Shown: positions 9,317 through 19,251, counted from the first letter of the stretch. The stretch: 64,000 bases of DNA from Methanoculleus oceani (GCF_023702065.1 NZ_QFDM01000001.1:682001-746000); one strand, 5' to 3'. Translations and numbers: made by a program. The notes: generated by a model not told the origin, from the letters alone.

Positions 9317-9495
9317 CTGAAGCAGCCCAGCTGACAGCCCCGGATCTTAATTCTCGGTTCGCGCTGGTTGCAGTACCGGGCGATGTCCATCTTCGGGATG
9401 CTGTACTTCTCCGATATCTCGAAGGCCTGGGGGCAGGTGATCTCGTCTGTTATACCGTACGCCTCGAATGCTTTCCGTATCTTCTCTTCGTCCAT
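9313..9495 (-). CDS. Small conserved protein leading the moeA operon
   Basis: I do not recognise a named family. The 60-residue product starts MDEEKIRKAF, has a predicted helical middle (CPQAFEISEKYSIPKMDIA) that could be a small helix-turn-helix, and ends in a cysteine motif CQLGCF. Its stop overlaps the moeA start (ATGA), which argues that it is translated and coupled to molybdopterin biosynthesis. A GTG nine bases upstream at 9504 is an alternative start. With three cysteines, metal binding or a redox-sensing regulator is possible but unproven. Confidence 0.7.
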   Translation of the reverse strand: MDEEKIRKAFEAYGITDEITCPQAFEISEKYSIPKMDIARYCNQREPRIKIRGCQLGCFR

Positions 9496-9592
9496 AGTAC
9501 ACACATGATCTGCCTGCAGAGAGATAGGATTTACTGTGGAGGGTCAATCAAGCACTATCATTTAGCATGCATCCCGCCCATGTACGTACCCG

Positions 9593-10906
9593 ATGCGGAT
9601 CGCGCTGATCAACTCAAAACAGGACATTGCCGGGGCGGCTATCAGGCACCACCTCCGGACCCTGCTCGCGGCGGGCGGGCGGTGGCCGCTTGCGGAACAC
9701 CATCTGCTGACGTTCCACGAGATCGACGGACGACTGATATACCAGGAACAGGTCGACGAGGGGGTCGATGCCGACCTCATCATCTTCATCTCCCGGCACT
9801 CGAGTGCGCAGCCGACGCCCGCCCTGACCGTGCACGTAACCGGCAACTACGAGGCCGCCGATCTCGGCGGGGAACCGGGAACGCTCGCGCCGGCAGCCCC
9901 CGCCTGGATGCACGCCATCCTGCGAAACCTCGCCGCCCGGGCCCCGGAGGGCTACCGGGTCTCCTACGAGGTGACGCACCACGGCCCGACGGCGCTCGCG
10001 ACGCCGTCGCTCTTCGTCGAGATCGGGTCCACCGCCACGGAATGGGCCGATCCGGCCGCAGGGAGAGCGGTTGCGGAGAGCATCCTCTCCGCGGCCCCAC
10101 TGGAGACGATCAACCTTATCGGCTTTGGTGGGACCCACTACGCCGTGCGGCAGACCGGGATTGCCCTCTCCTCCCGGGGCGCCTTCGGCCACATCGTGCC
10201 GACGCGGCAGATCGGCGCCATCAATCCCGGTCTTCTCCGGATGATGCAGGAGGCGGGCTCTGCCGTGGCCGCCTACATCGATAAAAAATCGCTCTCTACC
10301 GACCAGATCGGGCGGATCGAGCGGATGCTCGACGACGCGGGGATTCTCCTCCTCTCCGAGTCGGAGATCCTCGCGGCCTCGGGCCTCGAGTGGGCCACCT
10401 ACCTTGCGGTCCGGGCTCTCGCCGAAGAGATCGCCCCCGGGTCACGCATCCATATCCACGATCTTACAGGAGAGGGAACCCCCGTTGCGGTGCGGATAAT
10501 CCCCGATCTGATTGAAGAGACGGTAAAAACCGATAAGTCCGGGTTTCTCAACGGTCTCGACCCATTGCCGGCCGTCCATCTCTCGAATGGATCCACGGAA
10601 GTGTTATCGACGTTCATCTGCTTTGAAAATGGGTCGTCCCGACTCGCAAGTGATATAACTACCCTGTGTGTAAAACTCTTACTTATCTGTAAAAATGCTG
10701 TTATCGACGGTGATCACCTCGTCCTCCGGAAGGTGCGGTTCGACCCCGAGAAGGCGCGCAGACACGGGGTCCCGAAAGGGCCGCTCTTCGCCATGCTTGC
10801 CGGCGGGAAAGCGGTTGAGATCGAGGGACGGAAGATCACACCCGATGCAGTGCAGACAACCAGCGCAAAGAGGATACATATCCCGGGATTGGAGAGATAC
10901 ATATGA
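9593..10906 (+). CDS. dtdA: D-aminoacyl-tRNA deacylase (archaeal DTD2 type)
   Basis: The protein has the DtdA/GEK1 signatures: an N-terminal [27 protein letters not shown] and FVEIGST, the last two containing conserved zinc-site and active-site residues. The enzyme removes D-amino acids from mischarged tRNA. At 437 residues it is longer than the roughly 250-300-residue core; residues from about 275 on form an extra C-terminal domain of unclear role, seen in other methanogens. Its stop overlaps ftsZ by four bases, so it leads a dtdA-ftsZ-secE-spt5 transcription unit. Confidence 0.92.
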   Translation: MRIALINSKQDIAGAAIRHHLRTLLAAGGRWPLAEHHLLTFHEIDGRLIYQEQVDEGVDADLIIFISRHSSAQPTPALTVHVTGNYEAADLGGEPGTLAPAAPAWMHAILRNLAARAPEGYRVSYEVTHHGPTALATPSLFVEIGSTATEWADPAAGRAVAESILSAAPLETINLIGFGGTHYAVRQTGIALSSRGAFGHIVPTRQIGAINPGLLRMMQEAGSAVAAYIDKKSLSTDQIGRIERMLDDAGILLLSESEILAASGLEWATYLAVRALAEEIAPGSRIHIHDLTGEGTPVAVRIIPDLIEETVKTDKSGFLNGLDPLPAVHLSNGSTEVLSTFICFENGSSRLASDITTLCVKLLLICKNAVIDGDHLVLRKVRFDPEKARRHGVPKGPLFAMLAGGKAVEIEGRKITPDAVQTTSAKRIHIPGLERYI

Positions 10907-12000
10907 AATCCATCGTAGAAGAGGCACTTTCACGGGCGCGAGAGGAGCAGCGCTTTGCTGAGCCCATAGAGGTCGACAAGGATCTTGAGGACATCCTCAT
11001 GGAGCTCCGGACTGAGATCGCAGTCGTCGGGTGCGGAGGCGGCGGTTCGAACACGGTGACCCGGATGGCGGAGGAAGGCATCAACGGGGCGAGGCTGATC
11101 GCTCTCAACACCGACGCCCAGCACCTTATCCGGACACGGGCCGAGACCCGTATTCTCATCGGAAGACAGAGGACCCGCGGCCTTGGTGCAGGCTCGATCC
11201 CCCAGGTCGGCGAGGAGGCGGCCCTCGAGAACGAGGACGACATCAAGCGGGCCGTCGAGGGGTGCGACATGGTCTTCATCACCACCGGCCTCGGGGGCGG
11301 CACCGGCACCGGCTCCGCACCCGTGGTCGCGAAATCCGCCCGGGAAGAGGGCGCACTGACCATCGCCGTGGTCACCCTGCCGTTCACGGCCGAAGGCGCT
11401 ATCCGGGGTCAGAACGCCGAAGCGGGCCTTGAGCGGCTTCGCGAAGTGGCGGATACCGTCATCGTCGTCCCCAACGACCGCCTGCTCGAGGTCGTGCCCC
11501 GGCTTCCGCTCCACGCCGCCTTCAAGGTCTCTGACGAGGTGCTGATGCGGGCGGTCAAGGGCATCACCGAGCTGATTACGATGCCCGGGCTCGTGAACCT
11601 CGATTTCGCCGATGTCCGGACCGTCATGGAGCGGGGAGGCGTCGCGATGATCGGGATGGGCGAGAGCGACAGTGAGGACAAAGCCGCCGACTCGGTCAAG
11701 AAGGCGCTGCGCTCCCCGCTGCTCGATGTCGATATCTCCGGGGCGACCGCGGCGCTCGTCAACGTGGTCGGCGGACCCGATATGACGATGTCCGAGGCCG
11801 AAGGCGTCATCCAGGAGGTCTACGACCGCATCGACCCCGATGCCCGTATCATCTGGGGGGCCCAGGTCGATCCCGATATGCAGGGCAAGATGCGGACGCT
11901 TCTCGTCGTCACCGGTGTCCGGTCACCACAAATATATGGGAGAAACGAAAAGAGTATGCCACGCATGATGAAACAGTTTGAGATCGACTTCTTGAAGTGA
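10903..12000 (+). CDS. ftsZ: Cell division protein FtsZ
   Basis: The 365-residue protein has the tubulin-like GTPase features: [14 protein letters not shown] near residue 45 and the tubulin signature [10 protein letters not shown] near residue 130, followed by NDRLLEV and the T7-loop-type NLDFADV. It polymerises at midcell into the archaeal division ring. An N-terminal helical extension of about 35 residues precedes the core. The start overlaps dtdA (ATGA), and secE follows 6 bases after the stop. The linkage of ftsZ to secE and spt5 is a conserved euryarchaeal arrangement. Confidence 0.97.
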   Translation: MKSIVEEALSRAREEQRFAEPIEVDKDLEDILMELRTEIAVVGCGGGGSNTVTRMAEEGINGARLIALNTDAQHLIRTRAETRILIGRQRTRGLGAGSIPQVGEEAALENEDDIKRAVEGCDMVFITTGLGGGTGTGSAPVVAKSAREEGALTIAVVTLPFTAEGAIRGQNAEAGLERLREVADTVIVVPNDRLLEVVPRLPLHAAFKVSDEVLMRAVKGITELITMPGLVNLDFADVRTVMERGGVAMIGMGESDSEDKAADSVKKALRSPLLDVDISGATAALVNVVGGPDMTMSEAEGVIQEVYDRIDPDARIIWGAQVDPDMQGKMRTLLVVTGVRSPQIYGRNEKSMPRMMKQFEIDFLK

Positions 12001-12006
12001 GCCGGT

Positions 12007-12216
12007 ATGATGGATTATAAAGAGACGCTGGAGGAAGTAAAGTCGTTCAAGATCGAGGAGGAGCTCTTCAAGAAGTACTGGCGCGTGCTGAAGCTGGCAC
12101 GGACGCCGACTCGCGACGAGTTCTCCAAGATCGCCATCGTGGCGGCGGCCGGGATCATGCTCATCGGCCTTGTCGGCTTTATCATATACGAAATCCTGCT
12201 GGTATTGCCCAAATGA
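12007..12216 (+). CDS. secE: Protein translocase SecE/Sec61 gamma subunit
   Basis: The 69-residue product has an amphipathic N-terminal part ending KYWRVLKLARTPTRDEFSK, the hallmark of Sec61 gamma, and one transmembrane helix (about 45-66). It clamps the SecY channel in the membrane. Two ATG codons stand in tandem at 12007 and 12010; either could start. The stop overlaps the start of spt5. Confidence 0.95.
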   Translation: MMDYKETLEEVKSFKIEEELFKKYWRVLKLARTPTRDEFSKIAIVAAAGIMLIGLVGFIIYEILLVLPK

Positions 12217-12695
12217 TGGATATGGCTGAGAGCGCAAACAGAGTCTATGCGATCAAGACGACCGCGAAACAGGAGCGGACGGTAGCCGACAACATCGAGA
12301 AGGTGACGAGGGAGCAAAAAGACATCCACGTGATGGCCGTCATGGTTCCCGAGGAACTGAAAGGTTACGTCCTTGTGGAGAGTCCTGACTCCATCGCCCG
12401 GATAGAGCAGCTGGTGGAGTTGATCCCCCATGCGCGCGCGGTGGTGCAGGGCTCGACCGCTCTCTCCGAGGTAGAACACTTCCTGGTCCCCAAACCGGTG
12501 GTCAGCGGCATTACCGAGGGCACCATCGTCGAGATCATCGCCGGCCCGTTCAAGGGCGAGAAGGCGGTCGTCAAGCGTATCGATACCGGGAAGGAAGAGA
12601 TCACGGTCGAACTGTACGAGAGCATGGTCCCCATTCCGATCACGGTTCGCGGCGACTCCGTCCGCGTCGTGGAGCGGTCGGAAGACGCCAGCTAA
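12213..12695 (+). CDS. spt5: Transcription elongation factor Spt5 (NusG family)
   Basis: The protein has an N-terminal NGN domain (about 10-90, VYAIKTTAKQERTVADNI) that binds the RNA polymerase clamp with Spt4, and a C-terminal KOW domain (EGTIVEIIAGPFKGEKAVV). It raises processivity and couples transcription to translation. The ATG at 12213 overlaps the secE stop; a second in-frame ATG lies at 12219 and may be used. A T-rich tract at 12709-12715 after the stop could end the transcript. Confidence 0.95.
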   Translation: MMDMAESANRVYAIKTTAKQERTVADNIEKVTREQKDIHVMAVMVPEELKGYVLVESPDSIARIEQLVELIPHARAVVQGSTALSEVEHFLVPKPVVSGITEGTIVEIIAGPFKGEKAVVKRIDTGKEEITVELYESMVPIPITVRGDSVRVVERSEDAS

Positions 12696-12820
12696 TATCA
12701 CCCCCTCTTCTTTTTGCCCGGGCACGGGCCGTTGCACCGCCGGCGATGCGTTTTACATCCCCCGGTCGCGCCTGCTTGTGCCGGGTCCGGGTGCCGGAGC
12801 GGAACCACCGGGCACTGTAC

Positions 12821-12892
12821 TTTAAATCCTCTTACGATGACCTTAGATAACCCAGGCAACTATTCCCCTGAGGAATAAGCTGGTGAACTTGT
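12821..12892 (+). promoter_or_regulatory. rpl11 promoter and structured leader
   Basis: A TATA-like tttaaat at 12821-12827 predicts transcription start near 12850. The leader of about 43 bases then folds into a two-part hairpin: outer CCAG/CTGG (12852-12855 with 12880-12883), an asymmetric internal loop, and inner TATTCC/GGAATA (12861-12866 with 12872-12877). The outer arm covers the first two bases of the ribosome site GGTGA (12882-12886). In halophilic archaea and bacteria this operon is autoregulated by L1 through a leader or coding-region site, so a feedback role is plausible; L1 binding here is not shown. Confidence 0.5.
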
Positions 12893-13369
12893 ATGGCAGA
12901 AACGGTCGAGGTATTGGTACCCGGTGGCAAGGCAACAGCAGGTCCGCCTCTCGGGCCTGCGCTCGGTCCTCTCGGTATCAACGTGAAGGCTGTCGTCGAC
13001 GAGATCAACAAAAAGACAGCGGACTTCAACGGCATGCAGGTGCCGGTGACGGTCACGGTCGACGATAAGCGGAACTTCACGATTGAGGTGGGCATTCCGC
13101 CCACGACGGCTCTCGTAATGAAAGAGGCCGGTATCGGGAAGGGCTCGGCAGAGCCGGGTGCTTTGGTGGCGGGAGACCTGCCGCTGGAGGCCGCCGTTCG
13201 TATTGCCCGTATGAAATTTGATGACATGCTCTCGTACGATCTGAAATCGGCAGTCAAAGAGGTCGTTGGAACGTGCGTGAGCGTTGGTGTCACCGTCGAG
13301 GGGAGAAAACCCCGCGAGATGATCCAGGCCATCAATAACGGGGAGTACGACGGCGTGCTCGTCGCATAG
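12893..13369 (+). CDS. rpl11: 50S ribosomal protein L11
   Basis: The 158-residue protein has the L11 signature [19 protein letters not shown] near its start and the RNA-binding C-terminal half. It forms the base of the stalk at the GTPase-associated centre of the large subunit. It is first in the L11-L1-P0-L12 stalk operon and is preceded by GGTGA and a structured leader. L1 starts 52 bases downstream. Confidence 0.97.
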   Translation: MAETVEVLVPGGKATAGPPLGPALGPLGINVKAVVDEINKKTADFNGMQVPVTVTVDDKRNFTIEVGIPPTTALVMKEAGIGKGSAEPGALVAGDLPLEAAVRIARMKFDDMLSYDLKSAVKEVVGTCVSVGVTVEGRKPREMIQAINNGEYDGVLVA

Positions 13370-13420
13370 ATGTCAGACAACCATAGAAGATCATGAGGTC
13401 GTGTACTATGGAGGCAAAGG

Positions 13421-14062
13421 ATGGTTGATAAAACCAGTATACAGAAAGCCGTGAAGACGGCACTGGAGAAGGCTCCGGAACGGAAGTTCAAGGAGAGCGT
13501 GGATATCACCGTCAACCTCAGGAATATCGATATGTCCCAGCCCAAGAATCGTATCGATGAGACGATTCTCCTCCCGAACGGTTTTGACAACGTCAAGATC
13601 GCCGTTCTCGGGAAGGGCGACATTGTCACCCAGGCAAAAGAGGTGAATGTGGAGCTCATCATCGGACCTGAGGAGATCGAGCGGCTCGGGGGAGAACCCC
13701 GGGAAGCGCGTAAGGTGGCGGAAGAGTACCGGTTCTTCCTTGCCGAGACGGCAATGATGCCTCTCGTCGGCCGTTATCTCGGTGTCAGGCTTGGCCCGCG
13801 CGGGCGGATGCCGATGCCGGTTCCGCAGGGAATGGATATCCGGCCCATCGTTCAGCGTCTGCGCAGTTCCGTGAAGATCCGGACGAAGGACAAGAAGGTC
13901 TTCCACACGAAGGTCGGAACTTCCGGGATGGAGCCCGCGGAGATCGCCGAGAACATCGACGCCGTCCTTCACAGGGTCGAGGCCGTCCTGGAGAGCGGGG
14001 CACTGAACATCCACTCGGTCTACGTGAAGACAACCATGGGACCGGCAGTGAGGGTGGTCTGA
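13421..14062 (+). CDS. rpl1: 50S ribosomal protein L1
   Basis: The 213-residue protein matches archaeal L1: KFKESVDITVNLRNIDMS at the start, and LGVRLGPRGRMPMPVPQ in the rRNA-binding part. It sits on the mobile L1 stalk that handles E-site tRNA, and in archaea it often represses its own operon. A GGAGG at 13410-13414 lies 6 bases before the ATG. The stop overlaps the first base of the P0 gene. Confidence 0.97.
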   Translation: MVDKTSIQKAVKTALEKAPERKFKESVDITVNLRNIDMSQPKNRIDETILLPNGFDNVKIAVLGKGDIVTQAKEVNVELIIGPEEIERLGGEPREARKVAEEYRFFLAETAMMPLVGRYLGVRLGPRGRMPMPVPQGMDIRPIVQRLRSSVKIRTKDKKVFHTKVGTSGMEPAEIAENIDAVLHRVEAVLESGALNIHSVYVKTTMGPAVRVV

Positions 14063-15087
14063 TGGCACTTTATACGCATCACCTGCCCAAGTGGAAGAAG
14101 GACGAGGTCGACGAGATCAAGCGCGGTATCGAGGAGCACACGCTCGTCGGCGTTGTGGACATGTACGGCATTCCTGCCTCGCAGATCCAGCATATCCGGC
14201 GGAACCTCCGCGGCACGGCGAGGGTGAAGATGGCCCGGAACACGCTGATCGAGCACGCTCTAAACGAGCTCGGCGGCAGCGTCGCGGCCTTAAACGACCA
14301 CGCCGAAGGCCAGAGCGCCCTGATCTTCACGAACGAGAACCCGTTCAAGCTCTTCAAGCTGCTTGAACAGACCAAGACGAAGATGGCGGCAAAGCCCGGC
14401 GAGACCGCTCCCGAGGATATCATCGTCCCGAAGGGTCCGACCAGCTTCAAGCCCGGTCCGATCGTCGGCGAGCTTCAGCAGGTGGGCATTCCCGCAGCCA
14501 TCGAGGGTGGAAAGGTCAAGATTCGCGAGACGAAGACCGTCGTGAAGAAGGGCGAGGTCATCAACAGGAAGGTTGCGGAAGCCCTCGTGAAACTCGGCGT
14601 CAAGCCGATGGACGTCGGCCTCATCCTGCAGGCCGCATACTATCGCGAGACCATCTTCACGCCGGATCTCCTGGCTATCGATGAAGAGGCCTACGTCAAC
14701 AACATCGTGCTTGCGGCCCAGCAGGCGTTCAACCTCTCGGTCAATGCCGTCATCCCGACCCCGCTGACCGTCGGCGCCATCATCGGCAAGGCGGTACGCG
14801 AAGCCCGGAACGTGGGCGTCGAGGCGAGCATCTACGAGAAGGATATCGTCGACCTGATCATCGGGCGGGCACAGCGGGAGATGCTGGTCGTCGCGCTCGC
14901 GGCGGCAGGCCGTGGGTTCGAGCTCGATGAGGCGACCCTGAAGGCAGCCTCGGCTGCGACCGCTGCGGCACCCGCAGCGGCCCCGGCAGCTGTCGAGGCA
15001 AAGCCCGAGGAAGAGGAGACGGAAGAGGAGAAGAAGGAGGAGGAGGAAGAGAGCGGCATGGCCGGTCTCGGTGCCCTCTTCGGCTAA
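14062..15087 (+). CDS. rplP0: 50S ribosomal protein L10 (acidic P0 homologue)
   Basis: The 341-residue protein has an N-terminal rRNA-binding L10 domain (about 1-110), the archaeal/eukaryal insertion domain, helices that carry L12 dimers, an alanine-rich hinge and an acidic tail ending [12 protein letters not shown]. It anchors the stalk that recruits elongation factors. The tail is identical to that of L12, the next gene, as expected for stalk proteins that bind the same factors. Confidence 0.97.
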   Translation: MALYTHHLPKWKKDEVDEIKRGIEEHTLVGVVDMYGIPASQIQHIRRNLRGTARVKMARNTLIEHALNELGGSVAALNDHAEGQSALIFTNENPFKLFKLLEQTKTKMAAKPGETAPEDIIVPKGPTSFKPGPIVGELQQVGIPAAIEGGKVKIRETKTVVKKGEVINRKVAEALVKLGVKPMDVGLILQAAYYRETIFTPDLLAIDEEAYVNNIVLAAQQAFNLSVNAVIPTPLTVGAIIGKAVREARNVGVEASIYEKDIVDLIIGRAQREMLVVALAAAGRGFELDEATLKAASAATAAAPAAAPAAVEAKPEEEETEEEKKEEEEESGMAGLGALFG

Positions 15088-15120
15088 TACATTTCAAAGA
15101 AAATTACAGGTGAATGAACT

Positions 15121-15435
15121 ATGGAGTATATCTACGCTGCACTGCTCCTGCACAACGCAGGCAAAGATGTAACTGAAGAGAATGTGACTGCTGTCCTGAA
15201 CGCGGCCGGTGTCGCCGTCCAGGATGCCCGCGTGAAGGCGCTCGTCGCCGCACTCGAGGACGTGAACATCGAGGAGGCCATCAGCAAGGCCGCCGTCGCG
15301 CCTGTCGCCGCTGCACCCGCAGCCGCTGCCCCTGCAGCCGCCGCACCCGCAGCCGAGGAAGAGGCTGAGGAAGAGGGGAAGAAGGAAGAGGAAGAAGAGA
15401 GCGGCATGGCCGGTCTCGGCGCCCTCTTCGGCTAA
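15121..15435 (+). CDS. rpl12: 50S ribosomal protein L12 (P1 type)
   Basis: The 104-residue protein starts [17 protein letters not shown], the archaeal P1 dimerisation domain, followed by an Ala-Pro hinge and an acidic tail ending [12 protein letters not shown]. Several dimers bind P0 and recruit GTPase factors. It ends the operon; a T-run after the stop (15440-15446) is a likely archaeal terminator. Confidence 0.97.
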   Translation: MEYIYAALLLHNAGKDVTEENVTAVLNAAGVAVQDARVKALVAALEDVNIEEAISKAAVAPVAAAPAAAAPAAAAPAAEEEAEEEGKKEEEEESGMAGLGALFG

Positions 15436-15450
15436 ACTCTTTTTCTTTCG
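15436..15450 (+). terminator. T-rich terminator after rpl12
   Basis: A pyrimidine tract, ctctttttcttt, follows the rpl12 stop codon directly. Archaeal RNA polymerase stops at such T-rich stretches without needing a hairpin. No further gene follows on this strand until 17946. Confidence 0.5.
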
Positions 15451-15674
15451 CGTTCGACGAACCGGACGGGCCGGTTATTTTCAGGAATTCCGGGACGCCC
15501 CGCTGTTGTATCATTCTCAAGACTCTTTTGCCGCCATCGCCCCGGTACCGCGTCGCTGCGAAGCATGGGTCGCCAAATGGCGGGGAAAACGGCTGCGAGC
15601 CGGCGGTCACCGGTATTCTGCGAAGAAAGGAGATGCCTGCCCGTCAGGCTACGGCCCGGTGCATACGGCCCCTC

Positions 15675-17888
15675 TCACTCCTCCACGCTCCCCCCGTATA
15701 CCACCTGCCCGAAACTGATGCACCCGTCGCCGAGGGGATAGTCCCGGTTGATGATGAACTCGAGCCCGGCGGCCCGGATTTCATCCCGGATCGTCTCCCG
15801 GATCGCCCGGTTGTAGGCCACCCCGCCCGAGAGCACCACCCGGGGGATCCCACGTTCCTCTGCCGCCCGGACGGCCATCGCGGCGACGCCGCGGGAGAGG
15901 TTGTACTGGAACGATGCGGCGATGTCTCCTGCCCGGTCGCCGGCGGCCGACCGCCGGCAGGCCTCCGCGAGGAGCGAGCGGGTCGAGAGAACCTCGCAGC
16001 CGTCGTCGCCGCGCAGGAAGTCGAGGTCCCAGGCCGAGGGTTTCCCGGCATACGCCGCCGACTCGAGTTTCATCGCCGGCTCCCCGTCGTAGGTCCGTTC
16101 CCGGCAGATCCCGAGGAGGGCCGCGGCGGCGTCGAGAACCCTGCCGGTGCTCGAGGTGGCGGCGACGTTCAATCCCCGCTCCACCTGCCGGGTGAGGACC
16201 GCGAGTTCAATATCGCTCCAGCCTCGTGACGCCAGAAGATCCCGGACCCCGGACGTCGGCAGGATGCCGTAGAGCATCCGCTCCGGGAACCGGGTGGCGA
16301 GGTCGCCGCCCGGCATCGGGACGACCTCGAGGTGGGCGACCCGGTCCAGATGGGGGACCTTCCCGGCGAAGATCTCGCCGCCCCAGATCGTGGCGTCGTC
16401 GCCGTAACCCACGCCGTCTATGGCGATCCCGACGCACTCCTCCCTGGTCGCGGCCGCTATATGTGCCCGGTGGTGCTGGACAGCGAGGAGTTCCGCCCCG
16501 GCTGCCTCTGCAACCTCCCTCGCGTAGCGAGTCGAGAGGAACTGCGGATGGAGGTCGTGGACGACGCGGTCGTACCGGGCACCGGTGAGTCCTCCGATCT
16601 TCTCCGCCGTCTCCTGCAGGTAGGCGAGGGTCTGGGGGTTCCTGACGTTCCCGACGTGGGGAGAGGTGATGCAGAAACCGCTCCGGTAGACGGAGATGTT
16701 CGCGTTCAGCTCCGGACCGACGCCGAGGATGCACGCGCCGCCGAGGTCGATCGCCGTCCGCTTCGGGGCGAGGCCCCTCGATAGGCGGATGATGTAGCCG
16801 TCCCTGACGACGGAGTCGTCGCACCGGTTGACGATCCGACGGTTATGGGTGAGGACGTAGTCCACCTGTCCCGGGAGCCGCTCGAGAGCGGTCTCGAGAT
16901 CGGTGATCATCGGGTAGCCCGGCAGGTTCGCGCTCGTCATCACGAGGAGCGGGTGGGCGAGGTTGGCGAAGAGGAGGTGGTGCAGCCCGGTGTAGGGGAG
17001 CATGCACCCGATGGTGTGCAGGCTCGAGATTGCCAGGTGGGATGCGGGGTTCCGCTTCTCGAGCACCACGATCGGCCGTTCCCGGGAATGCAGGATCCGC
17101 CGCTCCTCGTCCGATACGACCGCGATCCGCTCGACCTCCTCCGGGGTTGCCATCACCGCGAGCGGCTGCTCCGTCCGGCCCAGGCGGCGTTTGAGTTTCC
17201 CTGCCGCCTCTTCGGTGCAGGCGATATGGAACCCCCCGATCCCCCGGATGGCGACGATCGAGCCGGCGTCGAGGAGGGTCGCCGCTTCCCGGACGGGGTC
17301 TGCCGTCTCGACCGGCGTCACGTCGGCCCTGAAGAGAGCGAGGTGTGGTCCGCATGCCGCACATGCGATCGTCTGGGCGTGGTGGCGCCGGCACGACGGG
17401 TCGGCGTACTCGCTCCCGCAGGCGGGGCAGACCGGGTACTCCGTCATCGATGTCCGCTCCCGGTCGTAGGGGATGGCGTTGATGATGCTGTACCGCGGGC
17501 CGCAGTTGACGCAGGACGTAGCCCAGTAGCCTTCATACCGTCCCCCCGCCGTGAAGATATCGGCGATGCAGTCGTCACAGGTGGCGACGTCGGTCGGGAT
17601 GAATCCCGAGAGGCTCCCGGAACCACTCTCCAGGATCGTAAACCCTTCGGTTGGGCTTTCGCGCAGATTCTGGACATCTACGGAATCTATTTGGGATAAC
17701 GGCGTACCTTTCGAAACGGCCTCCAGGAACTCCTCGAAGCGGTCCCCGGATGCATGGATCTCCACCTCGCTCCCGAGGTTTTTGACGGTCCCGGTGATCC
17801 CGAATTCCCGCGCCTTTGCATAGACAAAGGGGCGAAATCCGACCCCCTGGACGATGCCCCGGATGATGATAGTGCCACGTGTACGCAT
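15675..17888 (-). CDS. hypF: Carbamoyltransferase HypF (hydrogenase maturation)
   Basis: The 737-residue protein has all HypF parts in order: an acylphosphatase domain (GIVQGVGFRPFVYA, about 1-90), two zinc-finger motifs (CDDC..CVNC and CPAC..CAAC, about 105-185), a YrdC-like domain (about 200-370) and a Kae1-like domain with QHHRAHIAAA. It transfers carbamoyl phosphate to HypE to build the cyanide ligands of [NiFe]-hydrogenases, which fits a hydrogenotrophic methanogen. No other hyp gene is nearby. It is divergent from the HTH gene at 17946. Confidence 0.97.
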   Translation of the reverse strand: MRTRGTIIIRGIVQGVGFRPFVYAKAREFGITGTVKNLGSEVEIHASGDRFEEFLEAVSKGTPLSQIDSVDVQNLRESPTEGFTILESGSGSLSGFIPTDVATCDDCIADIFTAGGRYEGYWATSCVNCGPRYSIINAIPYDRERTSMTEYPVCPACGSEYADPSCRRHHAQTIACAACGPHLALFRADVTPVETADPVREAATLLDAGSIVAIRGIGGFHIACTEEAAGKLKRRLGRTEQPLAVMATPEEVERIAVVSDEERRILHSRERPIVVLEKRNPASHLAISSLHTIGCMLPYTGLHHLLFANLAHPLLVMTSANLPGYPMITDLETALERLPGQVDYVLTHNRRIVNRCDDSVVRDGYIIRLSRGLAPKRTAIDLGGACILGVGPELNANISVYRSGFCITSPHVGNVRNPQTLAYLQETAEKIGGLTGARYDRVVHDLHPQFLSTRYAREVAEAAGAELLAVQHHRAHIAAATREECVGIAIDGVGYGDDATIWGGEIFAGKVPHLDRVAHLEVVPMPGGDLATRFPERMLYGILPTSGVRDLLASRGWSDIELAVLTRQVERGLNVAATSSTGRVLDAAAALLGICRERTYDGEPAMKLESAAYAGKPSAWDLDFLRGDDGCEVLSTRSLLAEACRRSAAGDRAGDIAASFQYNLSRGVAAMAVRAAEERGIPRVVLSGGVAYNRAIRETIRDEIRAAGLEFIINRDYPLGDGCISFGQVVYGGSVEE

Positions 17889-17945
17889 TGAAATTTCAGC
17901 AAAAATTTATGGAGTTATACAACGATATAACAATAGGGTATCGCA

Positions 17946-18458
17946 GTGACGGGACATATTAAAATTCTTAACGATCCGGTGGAACTGGTTCCTCTTCTCA
18001 TAACGTTCAATAATTCCGATTACAAGAAGATCTACGAACTCTTAAACAAGGCCTGGCTGACCGAGGAGGATCTCGAGACGTATGCCGGGACATCGACGGT
18101 GACCGAGTGCCTCTCTATCCTCAAGAAGGGAAACCTGATCGAAGAACAGTGGCGGATGCCCAAGCCCGGAGAGAAGCCGACGAAGGAATACCGGGCGACA
18201 TACAGCAAGTTCAGAGCGAGTTTTCAGTGTTCTATGGGCGATATCGGGGACCTGCTGCATATCGCCGTCTCAAACGACGAGGGCCTCCGTACGATCGTGG
18301 ACTCGGTCGAACGGGAGATCGTGGCCGGGACCACCTCAATCGGCGATATATCCCGAAAATATGGGGTCAGTCCTACCTTCATCAAGGGACTGGCGAAAAG
18401 GATCCCCGGCCTCGACGTGAAAGGGCAGGGAATGGTGCTGCTTGACCGGCTTCACTGA
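17946..18458 (+). CDS. Winged-helix transcriptional regulator (ArsR-like)
   Basis: The 170-residue protein has a winged-helix domain in its first 90 residues (KKIYELLNKAWLTEEDLETY, then LSILKKGNLIEEQWRMP), followed by a helical part and a second HTH-like segment (TSIGDISRKYGVSPTFIKGL). It is predicted to bind DNA. The start is GTG at 17946; an AT-rich promoter lies between it and hypF. It overlaps the next regulator gene by 17 bases, so both are made together. The target is unknown. Confidence 0.75.
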   Translation: MTGHIKILNDPVELVPLLITFNNSDYKKIYELLNKAWLTEEDLETYAGTSTVTECLSILKKGNLIEEQWRMPKPGEKPTKEYRATYSKFRASFQCSMGDIGDLLHIAVSNDEGLRTIVDSVEREIVAGTTSIGDISRKYGVSPTFIKGLAKRIPGLDVKGQGMVLLDRLH

Positions 18459-19251
18459 CGACCCGCTCTACGTCATCCTGCGCAGCAAACGGGAGGCCAC
18501 CCGGTTCCAGATCCTGGTGGAGATCGCCGAACACCAGCCGGCCGTCCGCCAGCAGGAGATCGCCGGGAAACTCGGCGTGACACCCCAGGCCGTCTCCGAG
18601 TACATCCGGGAACTCGTGGATGAAGGACTGGTCACCGCCCACGGCCGGGGGCGGTACGAGGTGACGAAGAGCGGGATCGAGTGGGTCCTGCGGCACGCCG
18701 AGGCGCTCGAGTCCTATGCCCGCCACATCAACCGGGATATCATCCAGCAGGTGGCGGTCTGGACGGCCATCGCCCGGGACGAGATCCGGAAGGGAGACAC
18801 GGTCGGCGTCTTCATGCGGGACGGGTGGCTTTATGCGACGGAAGAGGAGCAGAGCGCCACCGGCCTCGCGACCATGGACGCCCGGCCCGGGGAAGATCTC
18901 GGCGTCGCCCGGTTGAACGGCATCATCAAGCATGAGGAAGGCCTCATCCATGTCTGCAAGGTGCCGCGGGTGGAACGGGGCGGGTCCCGGCAGGTCTCTA
19001 CGGAACTCCTCCGGAATGCCGTCCGGGACGTGGAGATGGTGGCCGCCGTGGGCCTCGAGTCCTACGTGGCCCTCAGGAAGGCGGATATCGAGCCGGATAT
19101 GTTCTTCGGCTCCCGGGAGGGGGTCATCGAGGCGGCATTCCACGGCCGGGAGTGCGCAATACTTATCGTCGACGAGGAGTTCACCGATTTCCTCAAACGA
19201 CTGGAGACGGTGGGGCTCACCTACACGATTCACGACCTGATCGCACCATGA
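18442..19251 (+). CDS. MarR-like HTH regulator with conserved archaeal C-terminal domain
   Basis: The 269-residue protein has an N-terminal winged helix (QQEIAGKLGVTPQAVSEYIR, about 37-56) and a C-terminal region conserved in methanogens (I think DUF7839). That region ends with a VIEAAFHGRECAILIVDEEF segment that could bind a ligand. A TTG at 18442 is the only early start and overlaps the preceding gene. Its stop overlaps the helicase start by four bases (ATGA). This regulator-regulator-helicase order may form one operon. Confidence 0.75.
   Translation: MTGFTDDPLYVILRSKREATRFQILVEIAEHQPAVRQQEIAGKLGVTPQAVSEYIRELVDEGLVTAHGRGRYEVTKSGIEWVLRHAEALESYARHINRDIIQQVAVWTAIARDEIRKGDTVGVFMRDGWLYATEEEQSATGLATMDARPGEDLGVARLNGIIKHEEGLIHVCKVPRVERGGSRQVSTELLRNAVRDVEMVAAVGLESYVALRKADIEPDMFFGSREGVIEAAFHGRECAILIVDEEFTDFLKRLETVGLTYTIHDLIAP

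Noticed and set aside
14940-15420. Alanine-rich repeated tracts at the ends of the P0 and L12 genes as a mobile repeat
   Set aside because: They are the known hinge and acidic tails of stalk proteins, similar because of shared function and ancestry.
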